DNA of 64,000 nucleotides. Source: Gnetum montanum (lineage: Eukaryota > Streptophyta > Gnetopsida > Gnetales > Gnetaceae). Shown one piece after another: positions 22,611-34,597 of the stretch (its first letter is position 1; each line of letters opens with the position of its first letter). Under the pieces are notes generated by a model. That model was not told where the DNA came from and ran no database searches. It saw only the letters and a list, made by a program, of their open reading frames with translations. Where the stretch lies: the NCBI GenBank assembly GCA_015680685.1, contig MNCI01033474.1:2046393-2110392 (forward strand), in the 5' to 3' direction. Position numbers and translations under genes: made by a program.

Positions 22611-22615
22611 ATGTT

Positions 22616-23030
22616 GTTATTTTTAGGCCTTAGCAGGCCATATCACTAATTTAAGGCCTTATTAGATCATGTTTCCAATTTAAGGCCTTGGAAAATAATA
22701 TGATGGTTACATGGTATCAAATGATGATTGAGGATGGTCAAACCCCATCACCTAACACCAATCAGAGGCTAGAAAAGATCAACGAAGGCCACAAGAGAGA
22801 GTAGGACAGATATAGTGAAATGGAGCTAAGTAAAATTTGAATGGGATCAACAAATGATCCCTAAAAGACAATTATGCATTGTAATATCAAAATACGTTGA
22901 AACACCATGAAACAAGGTCAAATCAGTCAAGGTGGTAAATGTGTGATAAAGAAGATAAATATTGGTCAAAGAGGGTTATATTTTGCTAGTTTTAGGCCTT
23001 AGAGGACCATAGTAGAGGTCTACAAGGTTT
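22616..23030. repeat. Continuation of the 315-370 bp tandem repeat right of copy 3
   Basis: One unit from TTTTAGGCC at 22621 to 22989 and the start of another at 22990. It shares GGTATCAAATGATGATTGAGGATGGTCAAACCCC, then ..CAAATCAGTCAAGG, with the unit left of copy 3. Confidence 0.65.
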
Positions 23031-24960
23031 TCAAGTAACTTTGGGCATATGATGAGGTTGTTTGAGAGTTGTTTGAAGGCCAAAATGATACCTTTTGTTG
23101 TGATTACACTAGGCTCTCTTGGGGACTACACTAGCTAGTGTAGTTAGACTAGGTCCCAACATAGTTGGTGGTAGTAGATGGTTTTCTATGTTCATTGTGG
23201 ACATTTTTGAGTTCTTCATGGTTTGTACGACTAGTGTAATATACTAAGGTTGAGAATTTATGCATTTTGACTTCATTTTCACCCTTCAAAGGCTAGAAAT
23301 AATGTCAAAATTGGTGACAATGTTGGGATTATGTTGGCTAGCATAGTTTAGGCTTTCTCTAATATAGAAGCATGTGAGAAATAGATTTATGAGGTTTTAG
23401 AGTTACTACTAATGTTTCGTTAGCTTCCTATGGTAGTGTAGGGTATGGGAAGGACTAAATAGGCCATTTTAAAGTCAAAACAAGCAACTAAAATTGAAAT
23501 TTGTCACTTACACCTCATGACTACGCTAACCAGAATAGTTGAGGGTTACTGCAATGTAGGTGGATAAAGATATGGATTTTTCATGATTTAGGAAGATCAA
23601 ACTGCAACTAGCTCTAGGATTTTAGGATTCTATTCTTCTAGAATTAAGTTTTTGATCATTTTGAGTGCTATTATGCTAGTTAAACCACCTTGGGGTAGGG
23701 ACTATGCTTAGACTACATTGGCTAGTTGCAGTCCTAGGCCTACCTTAATGTATATGAGGTAAACTTGACATTTTACAATCAAAACAAGGTGAATTTACAA
23801 CTAAGTATGGCCAAATCAGGTTATGGATTTCCAAGTTAGGTTCTAGGCCTTTTGGAGTGTCAAACTATTAGTCAAATAAACATAGGACCATGACTACATT
23901 GGAACTATGCTAGCCAGCGTAGTCTAGGCCTCCTCCAATGTAGTCACAATATGAATCTTGCATTTTAGTAAGATTCCATGGTTGATTGACTAGATTCTTG
24001 AGCTCTTGGGTTATTAGTGTTAGAAACTAGGGTTTTAGGGCTAAAATGGTCAGTTTTGATGGTAATTTTGGATGTCAAAATGGCCATACACCACTAGACT
24101 ATGTTGGCCAACATAGTCCCAATGTAGATGTGGGGTGCATTGTATGTTTTGCTCATTCTCAACTAATGTTTTAGGGTTTAGTGGCTTTTGAAGTCTCTTG
24201 CAAGGTTTTGGGGTTGGCATGATGCTTTCAAAAGTTATTTTGACATGTTCGTAACTCATCTTGGTGTTTTGAAATTGGAACTACACTAGGACTATGCCAA
24301 CTAGCATAGTCAAGGCCTCCTCCAATGTAGTCACAAAATGAAAATGGAATTTGGACATCTTTTATATCATAATTTGTCAATGCAAGGTCATCAAGGGTTC
24401 TGAAGAAGTGTTAAGGTCACAATATGTCAATTTGAAGGTTATTTATGGCTTTTATTAGTTCATCCTCTTCCACCTATGTTGGGACTATGCTAGCCAATGT
24501 ATTCTTGGCCATCCCCAGTGTAGTCTAAAGGTAGGAGTAGGAAATTTTCTATTTTTGCTTGGTTTTCTTGGGTTTTAGGCTTACCAGAGACTTTGGAGTT
24601 GTTGTTTTGAGGGTATTTTTTTTCTATGGTATTCATTCCTTGCTCAACTATGCTGAGACCATCCTAGCCAATGTAGTTGAGGTCTTCCCTAGCATAGCCC
24701 ATGCAAGGAAAATGAATTTTAAGGCTTTTTGACTACTTTTATGGACTTTTGGAGTTGCCAAAGGTTTTGGATAGGATTTGGTGCATGGTGTGATCATTTT
24801 GGAGTAGATCAAGAGTTTTTTTATGACAAAAGGCATCATCCCACTTATGACCAAACTAGCAAGTGTAGTCAAGCTACCCTAAATAGTAAGTTTTTGGGTG
24901 GGTTTTTCCCCTTTCTTGGTGTTCAATTTCCATCAATGTCAACACCTGGTTTCCTATTTT
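23030..24960. repeat. Array of about ten 193-bp units with palindromic cores
   Basis: Palindromic or near-palindromic cores related to CTACGCTGGCCAGCGTAG are centred near 23135, 23338, 23529, 23721, 23913, 24107, 24300, 24494, 24669 and 24860. Most spacings are 191-194 bp, with one of about 204 and one of about 175. Two cores are perfect: ACTACACTAGCTAGTGTAGT (23125-23144) and 24097-24118 (22 bp, GACTATGTTGG and its mirror complement). Each is usually followed by GGCCTCCTCCAATGTAGTC or a decayed form. Between cores the units are strongly diverged. It looks like an old satellite; it has no coding capacity. Confidence 0.78.
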
Positions 24961-25481
24961 GGACATAAAGTTTTATGATGAGATGCCTTTTGGTAGTATT
25001 TGGAATTTTGAATCTACTTCAAGGCTTCTAGATGCTTAAACCCTAGCATAGTCACCATGGGAAGCTGAAAACCTAAGTGTGTTACAATTTCCATTGGCTT
25101 GTTGTAAAGGTTCCTAGTGGATCCCATCCTAAATTTGAGTTTTTATACAAATTGATTTCCCACTCACATAGTGTAGTTGCACTTTCCATTTATGATCATT
25201 AAGTTTAGTGGAACTTCAATGAGTGTTTTGGGAAATAATGGTTTTAGTAATGGGCACATAACTTTGGGAGTGATTTTCTTATTTCGATTTTGCACAAATC
25301 ATTCTTCTCACATCAATTTCAAGCTTCAATGCATAGCACCAGAGCTTTGAACATATTTTAGCTTCCATCACACTTTTTCCTAATGTAGACCAACCTTTCC
25401 ACCCCTAAGGAGTAGGTGTAGTTGTTGTAGGAGGCTCCAGAAGTGTGAAGGTTTTGCCAGTTTTAGTGCTACATATTCAAG
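24961..25481. other. Region between satellite array and first exon
   Basis: Further weak fragments of the palindromic core occur (near 25045 and 25163). No frame is credible. It could hold the promoter of the gene that starts at 25482, but I cannot point to a clear TATA box. Confidence 0.35.
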
Positions 25482-28400
25482 ATGTCAAATAAGAGGGCTA
25501 AAACTATCAAGAATCCAACCTTGAAGAAGGTCAAAGATGCTAAAAAAATGCCTCTTTAACCTTCCATGGCCACTGATTGGTGAAGGCTTCACTACTATGA
25601 CCCCTAGCTACACAAATCCTAACCATTTTATGTATAATTTCATTGGAATCCTAGGAATTTTTGGTTATATAGGTTTGTGTGTTGGTTAGATTTGAATTTT
25701 ACAAAGTTCTTACATTATATCTAGGCTATTTTTATGGGTTTTTGATGTTTCTCTAGCTATGGGATTGGTTTATGTTGAATTAAAAAAAAATTTAATCAAT
25801 TTCATGCATTTTTTTGTAGTTTTGGGCAAGAAAAGCAACACCACTTTTGTATTTTTTGTGTTTAAATGGTTTAGAAATTTTATATTTTATGGCCATGGGG
25901 TTATAGTACTATTTTTAATGGTCAAATCGGTTTTTAAACTACTACATTCTAACTTACAATTGATTTTCTACAAATTTTTCCGTAAGCTGGTTTGAAGTGG
26001 GTTTTTAGTTTTTTGGCCATTTTTCATGTCACTTTGGTAATTTTTTATGTTAAAACTATTAATAAATTTTTGGTTTTTAGGTTTTGAATTTGTATTTTTT
26101 TGTGTACAATTCCAAAAGCTATGGAATCACCAAATTTGGTTGCGTGATTAATTTTTGGTGAATTTTTTTGTTGATTGGTTTAAAGTGAGATTTTTGGTTT
26201 TCATAGTTTTACCCCTATGAAGATGGTCAACATTGGCACTTTGAAAACGTTTTCCAACAACATCCAAAGTTCTTGGGGATGCTTTGTGATGTTAGAAAGG
26301 GTTTAGAAGTGGTTTCACAAGTTTTAAAATTTTTTTCATATTTTTAACTAGTTAGATATTGTAGTTGTTTTCTACAATTTTGGGTTTTTGTGTAGTTTTT
26401 GTTGACTTTTGTTTAAGGTTTTATGTTGTGTTTAAAAATTTTTCCAAGCTTGGAACTTCAATGTAGATGTTCAATTTTGTTGAATTTTGTATCCACACAA
26501 TTCTCAACCTTAGACAAAATTTTTTAGTTCTAATTTTTCATTTTTAATCAAGTGTAAACTATTTTGTACAGTTGTAATTTTGGCTATGAAAAGTACAAAC
26601 CTCCTTGTTTGTATAGGTAACATTGGTGTTGTGTGTAGTTTTTGTTGAATTTTTTTAAGGTTTTATGTTGTGTTTTAAAATTTTCCCAATATTGGAACTT
26701 CAATTTTGTTGAATTTTGTGTCCACACAATTCTCAACCTTAGACAAACCTTTTTAGTTCTAATTTTTCATTTTCAATAAAGTGTAAACTATTCCATACAA
26801 TTGTAGTTTTGGCTATGAAAATTTCAAACCTCCTTGTCTATACAAGCAACATTGGTACTATTGTATGTAGTTTTTGTTGAATTTTGTTTAAGGTTTTGTG
26901 TTGTGTTTTAAAACTTCCCAAGCTTGGAACTTCAATGTAGATGTTCAATTTTGTTGAATTTTGTGTCCACAAAATTCTCAACCCTAGAAAAAAAATTTTA
27001 GTTGTAATATTTCATTTTCAATAAAGTGTAAACTATTCTATACAGTTGTAGTTTTGGCTATGAAAACTACAAACCTCCCTATCTATACAAGCAACGTTGG
27101 TGTTGCTAGTGTATTTTTATGATTATGTTCAAAGGTTCTTAAGGCCATTTACATGCTAATTTTTTTGTTTTTAACTATCATTTGAATTTATAGAAAATTT
27201 TAACTAGGCTTCCTAGAGTTTTTATTATGGCTAATATCACCATTAAGTAGGATGTCTAGTAAAATTTTGTAAAATTCAAATTGGAATATGGGACTATTGT
27301 AGTAGGTACAAGCTAGTTTTCATGTTTTTGATGTTTCTACATAAAAATTTACACAATGTTTTATGTATATCTTATCATGAAAACTACCATTAGTTGTTAG
27401 TAGTCTACTTAGTTGTATTTGGTTTTTTATGAAAGTTGTTCTTGGTTTTGGTTTTGGTTCTAAGTGTTGAAACTATGGATGTGGTTATTATGAGTTTACA
27501 TAAAAACATTGATTTTGAAGTTGTAGTTTTTGTTTAGCATTTTTTTCATATTTAATTATGGTTATTTATGATTTTTATGGTTGTTATTGTTGTGTAGGGC
27601 CTTCCTCAGGCCCAACCTAGTGGTAATTGAGCTAGTGAGGCTACTATGCTACATCCATGCACCAAGCCCCTATACCCTACTTGGCATACATGTCATTAGA
27701 GCATGGCTTCCTGTGGTTTAGATTAGGAGTGAAGGAGTTCCTAGTTTTCTCATTGCAAACCTTTCATGTGATGGTATGATCATACTTATCATCTCACACA
27801 GTAGCCATCATCGTTGAAACTCTATTACCTAGGTCCTCCAGCTTTATCATAAATTTTCTTGAAGATCATCCTAAAACAAATTTAGAGGGTGAAGTGCTTG
27901 ATGGCACATACATAAGGGGCACTTTTAAGCTATTGAAGATTTGGAACATGCTCAAGTTCAACTTATATCATGCCAACAACACACTACTAGTGGGTTGTTG
28001 AGTCCACATAGTATTTTAGAATCCTCCCAATATTATCTACCACATGGAAGGGTAAGCATGGCTTTAAGTTTTCTTCTTTTGTGAATATTTTTATTATTGG
28101 TTTTATTAGTTTACTTTGATTTAACAATTTTCCATGCTTGAATTGGTATGTTTGTAGGTATAGGGTGGATGAAAAAGGCTTAATCAAAAGTGACCAGCTC
28201 CTACCCTTGACTTAAACAATGTTGGGGGTCTTTGCCAAAAGTTCCATAACAAGGCTCATAGTGGTGGAGCAACTCAAAGGTGACTTGGACAAGTATACCA
28301 CATGCTATTCCAATGCCTATAAAAGGTGTGTAGCCAATGGAATAATGCATGGTTAGTAAGATAAATCAAATCTTTCTTCCATACCCATTGAGGCCCCCAT

Positions 28401-31399
28401 GCTACCTTCTTCTAGTAAGAAAAGTAAGAATTAATTTTTTTTATTTTCTTATGTCAATGTTTTCATGGTTGCATGGTTATAGGTCTTTTAGGCTTTAAGT
28501 ATCTAAAAGGTTATATTGTCTTTGATTGGTTAATTTGGTTATACTTGTTATATTTTGATTTTACATGACATGCCTAAGCCTAAGCTAATTGGAACCTTGT
28601 TATATTATATGATCTTCCACCTCCTCCACCATCACACTGGTCATTTCTGGATGTTCTAAGGAGACTTGCATCCTCAAGCATGGTTAGGTGCATTCAGTGT
28701 AGTAGTGGTTGGCTAGTAGGATGCCTAGAAACATTCAAGAATACATCATTTATGTAGGTTTCCTTGATCTCTTTATGGCCCCTAGCCCAACCATTCCAAC
28801 CCCTAAGATGGTGAACATCATCAACTCCTTTGACAAAGGGATGAAGAAGTTCATCACTTGGGTTCATGATGTGGTTGCTACCCTAGCCATCATGGAATCC
28901 ACCTTTAGTGACATCTTTGGCATTTCTTTTAAGGGCCTAAAGATTTTCACTAAAGTAGGTAAAGAGGAGGAGCACCAAAAGGAGGTGGAAGATTGGTTGA
29001 ACACTTACCATCGCCACAAGAGGTTGTCTCTTAACTAATTCAAGGTTGCAGAGGCTAGAGAGACATATCCCTTATTTTTCTCCTAGGAATTCCCCAAGTT
29101 GTTATCATAGGGTAAGATCATGAATGTCAAATAAGAATGGATCATGAAGAAGTTCCTTCTAGAATATGCTTAATTTAACTATATTGGTCACTTGGCTTTC
29201 AAGCTACGTGGTGAGATCCTTAAACTCCGTGACAATCTCATAATGAAATACCACATGCATTATGCATTCTTTGTGGCATATATAAGGAGGTTTATGAAGT
29301 TTCTAATGGTGATGAAGGATGAAAAATAACTAAGCCAATATCCATCCCAACTCTCAAAGCCATGGGTAAAACATGTCTATCCCACCATGTAGACTTAGAA
29401 CCAACCAAAGGACATCAAGAAGTCATTATTTGTTACCACTAATAAACTTAGTGATAAGCATTGTGCTTTCCCTGATAGCATGGGGATTGAGCCCCAAGTT
29501 AGCATAGGAATGTTGAAAGGTCCAAGACATTATGCACTAGAGCTAAAGGTGTAAATAGAGCCAAATTATAGAGGCCTATAGTTGAGGAAGCAACACCAAT
29601 GATTGAGCAATCCTCTAAAAGGAAATTGATGCTTAGACATGGCCAAGCATGCAATGTGGTTATAGGTATCTTTTATTTTATTTTATTTTATAGTTGTTTT
29701 TCATTCTTATGTTTTATGGTATACAACTACATTATTATTATTTTTTTAGGCAAGATATGCTAAGTTATATTACATTTTACTCTTGTTGTTCTTGTAGGAA
29801 AGCAACAAGAGTTGACAACCTAGGCAGAAGTAGTGGAGGTGGAGCACAAACACCTAGAGGAGGAGCTCCTACAACCTCATGAGGAGTAGGGGTTATCCAA
29901 TGTCCCATTGGATGACTTTGATGCTATATTTTATCCCTCATAGTTAGGTGAACCCCCTATCATCATCCCAAATCATGCTTCAGGTATGCATGTATTTTGT
30001 TTCATAAGTTTGAATTTTGTTGTTTTATGCTTAGGCTTGGTCTTAATTTTTTGTTCATTGTTATGGTTGCCTTAGCTACTGAGCCTCAACCTCCACGTTC
30101 CACATGAAGCCATTGGTAGATACTCCTTATAAGATGGAATTCATGTGGGAGATGTCTGAGGACATGATTGACAACTTGCACTAGGTTACCCTCGATGTTG
30201 GTAAGAGATTAGTGCATCTTGTACTTTTAGTTTGTTTTATTTTATAGTTGTATTATTTTAGTCATTTTTTTATTCATTTTTTCTTGGTTACTTGGTCACT
30301 TATTGTTTTTCTATATCTCTTTCTATGTTGTTTTTAGTGCTTACATTTAGATGGGATCCTAACTACCCCATTGAGATTGACATCATACCTATCTTACCAT
30401 CAAATGTGAATAATGTTCAATGAAAGTTGTATGAAAGTGCCATTGAATCTACATTTTCATGCACCAAAACTTCATGGGAAACCCAAAATTCCAATGAGCT
30501 TCTATGAGAACAAGTGGTAGCATTGGAAAGAGAAAACAAAACGCTAGCACAATAGAGATCTCAAAGATTGTAAGGAATTTATGGAGGCCCAAGTGACCAA
30601 TCAAAGTTCCTTGTGAACCAAAGAGATTGAATGGACATGGTATTATAATGTCATCCATGGCAAGGTTGCCCTTGCTAGAGACATTATAGAGCAAAAGCTT
30701 TACATAGAATTGTTGGCACGTAAGACCAAGAGTAGAGACACTACGATGCCTGGGTTTATGAGTGGAGCCAAGTATAGAAAGATCGCAAAAAGAAATACAA
30801 GGCCAAATGTGAAGCCTATCTTAAGTGCTTAAAGGAGAGGTCCACCAAATGATACAAGTTGAAGATTTTTGTGAAAGGGATTCAAGTAGAGGGCATCTTT
30901 AAATTATTTGAAGGCTTTCTAAGCATTGTTAATTTCTCATCCCCTTAGGTCTCTACTATTTTTGGGGAGGTGACTACCATGATGTTTTTGTGGAAGCCAC
31001 CTATGTCAACTAATATTGACAAAACCAACATCTTGATAGATATCAATATTAGGAAGGTGGACTAGGCTCACATCACCAAGGAATAAATTCTCCTTCATTT
31101 GGAGATTGGCCATCAAAATCTCCAACCAGAAGATGTTGCACCGAAGCCCTCTTAGGTTTGCTTATTTTATTTTTTTTAGCATATTTTATTTTAGTTTGAT
31201 TTAATTTATAGTTTTTGATTCAATTTTATAATTTGTTGATTATTAGTTAAACTTGTGTTTTGTTGTGGTACATGTACCAGGTGATACCAATGGCCCCAAT
31301 GGTGAAGATGGAAGTACTCCTCAATTGTCTCCAATAGTTCCTTGGTACCATCTATTGGTCATTGCCCTTCATTATCCCTTTTGTTATGTTTTTGTTTGA
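25482..31399 (+). pseudogene. Eight-exon decayed gene of unknown function, antisense to the Tat-like element
   Basis: Proposed exons: 25482-25672, 27598-28051, 28158-28423, about 28600-29665, 29798-29983, 30076-30200, 30338-31155, 31281-31399. All introns are GT-AG, with donors such as GTAAGC, GTAAGA and GTATGC. The coding sum is about 1,050 codons. Exon 1 starts MSNKRAKTIKNPTLKKVK, a Lys-rich, nuclear-signal-like start. Exon 4 is open in one frame for over 300 codons apart from TAG/TAA at likely Gln positions. Exon 5 and exon 7 have acidic, Glu-rich and coiled-coil-like stretches (VEVEHKHLEEELLQ; LERENKTLAQ). The last exon ends in TGA at 31397-31399. No domain was recognised. It is flanked on both sides by repeats of the Tat-like element that reads on the other strand. 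Exon borders are inferred, especially the start of exon 4. Confidence 0.5.
26391..27110. repeat. Three tandem units of about 240 bp inside intron 1
   Basis: Units start at TGTAGTTTTTGTTGA near 26391, 26634 and 26866 (lengths 243, 232 and about 245). Each runs through TTTTATGTTGTGTTT, CCAAGCTTGGAACTTCAATGTAG (shorter in unit 2), TTTTGTTGAATTTTGTGTCCAC, CTCAACC, GTGTAAACTATTC and GGCTATGAAAA..CAAACCTCC. They are much more alike than the 193-bp array, so younger. Confidence 0.8.
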
Positions 31400-31708
31400 C
31401 ATCATGATGTATTGGCTAGTGTTAGCCATTTGATTGATTGATGGACAATTTAATGTTTCATGTATTTTTTAGACTTTTTTCATGCTATGTGATAAAAATT
31501 TAGACTATTATTATATTTAGGTTTTACTTTAGTTTATATGTTTTAATGTTTTATATTTTATATATGTTTAATATTGATGTTTTTGTTTGTCATATGATAT
31601 GTTAGTTAAGTTATGAGATTGTGGTTAGTTATAAAATGGTACATTTGGCTCTATATTAGCTACTAAGGTATAAGCTAAGTTGTAGACTATGATAAACATT
31701 TTTACCAA
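31400..31708. other. Sequence after the last exon, T-rich
   Basis: AT-rich sequence with TTATATTTTATATATG. It is a plausible 3' UTR of the upstream gene; nothing else is seen. Confidence 0.35.
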
Positions 31709-31860
31709 TTTTAGGCCATGGTGGATCCTATAATTTTTAGGCCATGGTGGATCCTATAATTTTTTGCTAGTTTTAGGCCATGGTGGCCCATACGATTTAG
31801 TAGTTTTAGGCCATGTCAGGTCATAGGTTTTGCTAGTTTTAGGCCATGATGGGCCTTGCA
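31709..31860. repeat. Short tandem repeats with TTTTAGGCC
   Basis: TTTTAGGCC occurs at 31709, 31735, 31771, 31804 and 31837 (spacings 26, 36, 33, 33), mostly as TTTTAGGCCATGGTGG. The same GCTAGTTTTAGGCC motif starts the units at 16327 and 22990, so the array type borders both sides of the 23-31 kb block. Confidence 0.75.
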
Positions 31861-32239
31861 ATTAAAATGGAGACTTTTTATTGATTTTTCATGTTTTCAG
31901 AATTTTTATGAGCTTTTTCTAAGTTTTAAATTTTTTATGATATTTTTTATGTTTTATATTATAAAATAAAAATTCTTGAAAAATTAAATTGTAAACAAGA
32001 GTAAACCTTAGGCTCCATGTAAAGTAAAGGTTAAAATAAAGTGAAATGAAAGCAAACAAAATAGTGCATACAAGTAACCTATAAACTAGGCTAAAAAGGC
32101 TATAGCTAAAGAAGGCCACATAGTTATAGGTGCAACGGTGAGCGAATCAAGGGCATACATCAATTATACAAGTGTTTCCTAATCTGTGATAGATTAGAAA
32201 ATGCATACAGTCTACTTTGCACAATTCTATATTCCTCGT
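31861..32239. other. Spacer next to protease, nothing recognised
   Basis: AT-rich, with no reliable frame. On the minus strand it follows the protease and would be the start of the PR-RT spacer. Confidence 0.4.
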
Positions 32240-33000
32240 TTCCTTCGCTTACAATGTTGAAAGGGAGCTCTTTCCATGATGCAATGATGGATCCATCATT
32301 ATTAGTTTTGGCCTATTGTGCTCTATCAATCTTCTTAACTTTATGGCTAATAGTAGGAGTTTCTTCTTGAAACTCCACTTGGGACCCTTGTTTTATGTCA
32401 ATGTTGTTGACTACCAAGGAAACTGCACTATCACTATGGATGATTAAATCACCTCCCTCATAAGGCAAGTGAATTTAATGGTGGATTGGTGAGGAAATAG
32501 CTTGTAATTGGGCTAGCCAAGACCTCCCTAAAATAAGTTTGAATCCCAGTGTCTCTTCCACCATCAAGAAATTGGCCATTGTGGGGAATTATTTCCCTAG
32601 CACAAAGTTTAAAGAAATTGAGCCTTTTATAACCACTAGAGATCCATTAAAGGATTTAAGAGTAGTTGTTAAAGCATGCTGAATATGCTCAATTAGGCCT
32701 AAATGTTAAACAATGTTATAAGGTATTACATTTATTGGGGCTTTATCATCAACATGTACCCCATGCACTTTATATTGATCCACCCTTATAGTTATTAAGA
32801 GGGAAGCCTTGGTTGCTTGCCATCTTGGGGATTGATCTTGACCTCACTTTTACGAAACACTAGCACTATCAACCTCACTTCTTCCTTTGGTGAAGGTGGT
32901 ACCATAACTACATGGATGGACTCTTCACTAGTGGGGATGTCCTAGCTAATAGGAATAGAGGTCAACATCTTCACCAATGCTTCATGGTGTGCAAAAAATA
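32240..33000 (-). pseudogene. Tat/Ogre-like protease region
   Basis: Minus strand. Readable blocks are FPTMANFLMVEETLGFKLILGRSWLAQLQAISS (about 32490-32590, quoted here in part), then LPYEGGDLIIHSDSAVSL. The LGRSW box corresponds to LLGRPW in plant Tat retropepsins, and what follows resembles the usual HQKLKF..G segment. The DNGSS-type active site is not clearly readable in the decayed part upstream. Gag lies upstream (33.3-36.5 kb), but RT does not follow directly. Confidence 0.7.
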
Positions 33001-33355
33001 TCATCACAAGGTTATATAGGCTAAGGGAGGTGTTCTTTTGTTTTAGCAACTACTTGACCTACTCCATCATAATGAGAAAGTTTATGTAATTGGTTATAGG
33101 CTTTTCATTCTTAATGTTCTTGAATTCATTCATGCATCCCAAAATCAGAACTTTATGTTTCAATTGTTGTGTTTTGGCTTCTTTTTCCTTTCCTTGTTGT
33201 TTGGGGTCCTCCTATGGTTGACTAGTTAAGGTGGCCTAAGCATTAGAACTCATTGGAATAAATGAGATGGAAATGGGCTTTTACAAGCTCATTTCATTCC
33301 ATGCCTTGGCCTATTTTTTGTCATCATTCATAGGCTTTGTCATGGGATTTTTGCA
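33001..33355 (-). other. Decayed gag-protease linker
   Basis: No clear domain. It lies between the PFVIRVPP segment and the protease of the minus-strand element, so it is probably linker coding sequence with frameshifts. Confidence 0.4.
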
Positions 33356-33628
33356 TTATTTGATCAAGGATTTCTTCTTATTGTTAATTTGTTGTGAATA
33401 AGTCATTACATTGGCCAATATGGGAGGATGTTTTTCAGTTGTAGGGGTAGGTTTGGTTGGAATGAATGGAGGCACTCTAATCACGAAAGGCTTCTTGGGA
33501 GGCATAGGTGAAGGGACCCTTACAACAAAAGGGTTTCTTAAACTAGTCAAAGTTGAAGGACCCTTATCATTGTCAGAAGGTACCTGAATTGCAAATGGCT
33601 CCCGCATAAGTCTAGTATCATTATTCAC
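33356..33628 (-). pseudogene. Pro-rich gag-pro linker of Tat-like element
   Basis: 90 codons are open. The unit PFVxRVPxPxP is repeated four times (PFAIQVPS, PFVVRVPS, PFVIRVPP and a related PPKK piece). This is the motif that precedes the protease in Tat/Ogre polyproteins. The internal repetition looks like local duplication. Confidence 0.65.
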
Positions 33629-34597
33629 ATTGAATGTGGCTATACCATATGGGTTTTTTTAGCATTAAATGGGTCCTTGTATACTTGCATGGATTGGATT
33701 TTTGGCCTAACTAAGTTTGAGGCATCAAGGACTAGTTTTTTCTTGTCTATCGTATTTTGCAAATCATCCTTTAATGATATGAAAAATTCAATGTCATGAC
33801 CTAGCAATTAATGGTAATTGCAAAAATGGTCAAGCTTGAAGTACTTCAACACTATAGGATCATCCTTGGTTGCAAGAGTGGGATTTTGGGCTATCTTGCA
33901 TAGTCTTTCATGCCTCTGGTAGGCATTTTCAATCATTTATTTGTATCGTATTCTTCCACTCTTCAACTAATCAAGGAGTTATAATGGTTTTAGTAGTAAC
34001 CTAGTATACTTCAATTAATATTTTCATTCAACGTTATGCCTTGTAGTAGTTGATGCAAAGGTCCTAGATGTTGAAGATTGATTGTTATTGGTAGGGGCCT
34101 TGGGTTGATTCATCCTAGGCCCATATGTAGTTGTCTTATTTTCTTTGCCCACTGTGGCCAAAGTTAGATTGTTTTTTCTCCACTTTTCCATATCCTTCTA
34201 GGTGTTATGGTTCTTGTATTACATGTAGGTAGGATCATGACTAGCCTCAACCATGTTCTATATGTTCTTTTTTTGGGAAAATGATTAGGTAAGTGATCAT
34301 GACGCTAGGTAGTACATTTTTTACTTGATGAAGTCATTAACCATCCCTTTGAATATAGCAAGAAGATGGATCTTGGCTATCAGTTTTTGAATTTCATTAA
34401 GAAGAGCATTTCATTTCATATCATTGAACTTATAAGGGGGAGGATGAATAAGTTCCTCAAATCAAACCTTTATGAAACAAAGCACACACATGAATTTATG
34501 TGGTTCCCCAACTTGGATACTCCAAACTCAAAGGGTAGATCAAAAGCACACATTTGCACTTTGTTACTCTCAAAATGTGGTTGAGGGATCCACATCC
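33629..34597 (-). pseudogene. C-terminal part of Tat-like gag
   Basis: Minus strand. After the insertion at 34598-35643 the reading picks up at FESNKVQMCAF and later LLAIFKGMVNDFI. Near 33770-33860 it shows a zinc-knuckle-like region HFCNYHQLLGHDIEFF then LKDDLQNTI (with stop and Phe at positions that are Gln and Cys in the family). The homologous stretch on the plus strand is at 54720-54840. Many stops. Confidence 0.65.

Larger units (their letters stand above)
16632..22615 (+). mobile_element. Athila-type copy 3: internally deleted LTR retrotransposon with 5-bp TSD
   Basis: A complete insertion by its ends: TSD ATGTT at 16632-16636 and 22611-22615, LTRs of 850 and 877 bp, a primer binding site, gag, a remnant of protease, and a PPT. 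RT, RNase H, integrase and ORF3 are absent. The protease remnant (ending CATACAGT near 20548) is fused directly to post-pol sequence matching about 3170 onward in copy 1. It could only have moved with enzymes from a relative, or lost them after insertion. Over about 200 bases of LTR compared by eye roughly nine in ten bases match, closer than the LTR pair of copy 2, so this looks like the youngest of the three copies. Confidence 0.88.

Noticed and set aside
24020-24050. AGGGTTTTAGGG as an interstitial telomere repeat
   Set aside because: Only a single partial TTTAGGG match; no array.
34366-34584. Plus-strand 72-codon frame
   Set aside because: Shadow of the minus-strand Tat-like gag, which continues across it.
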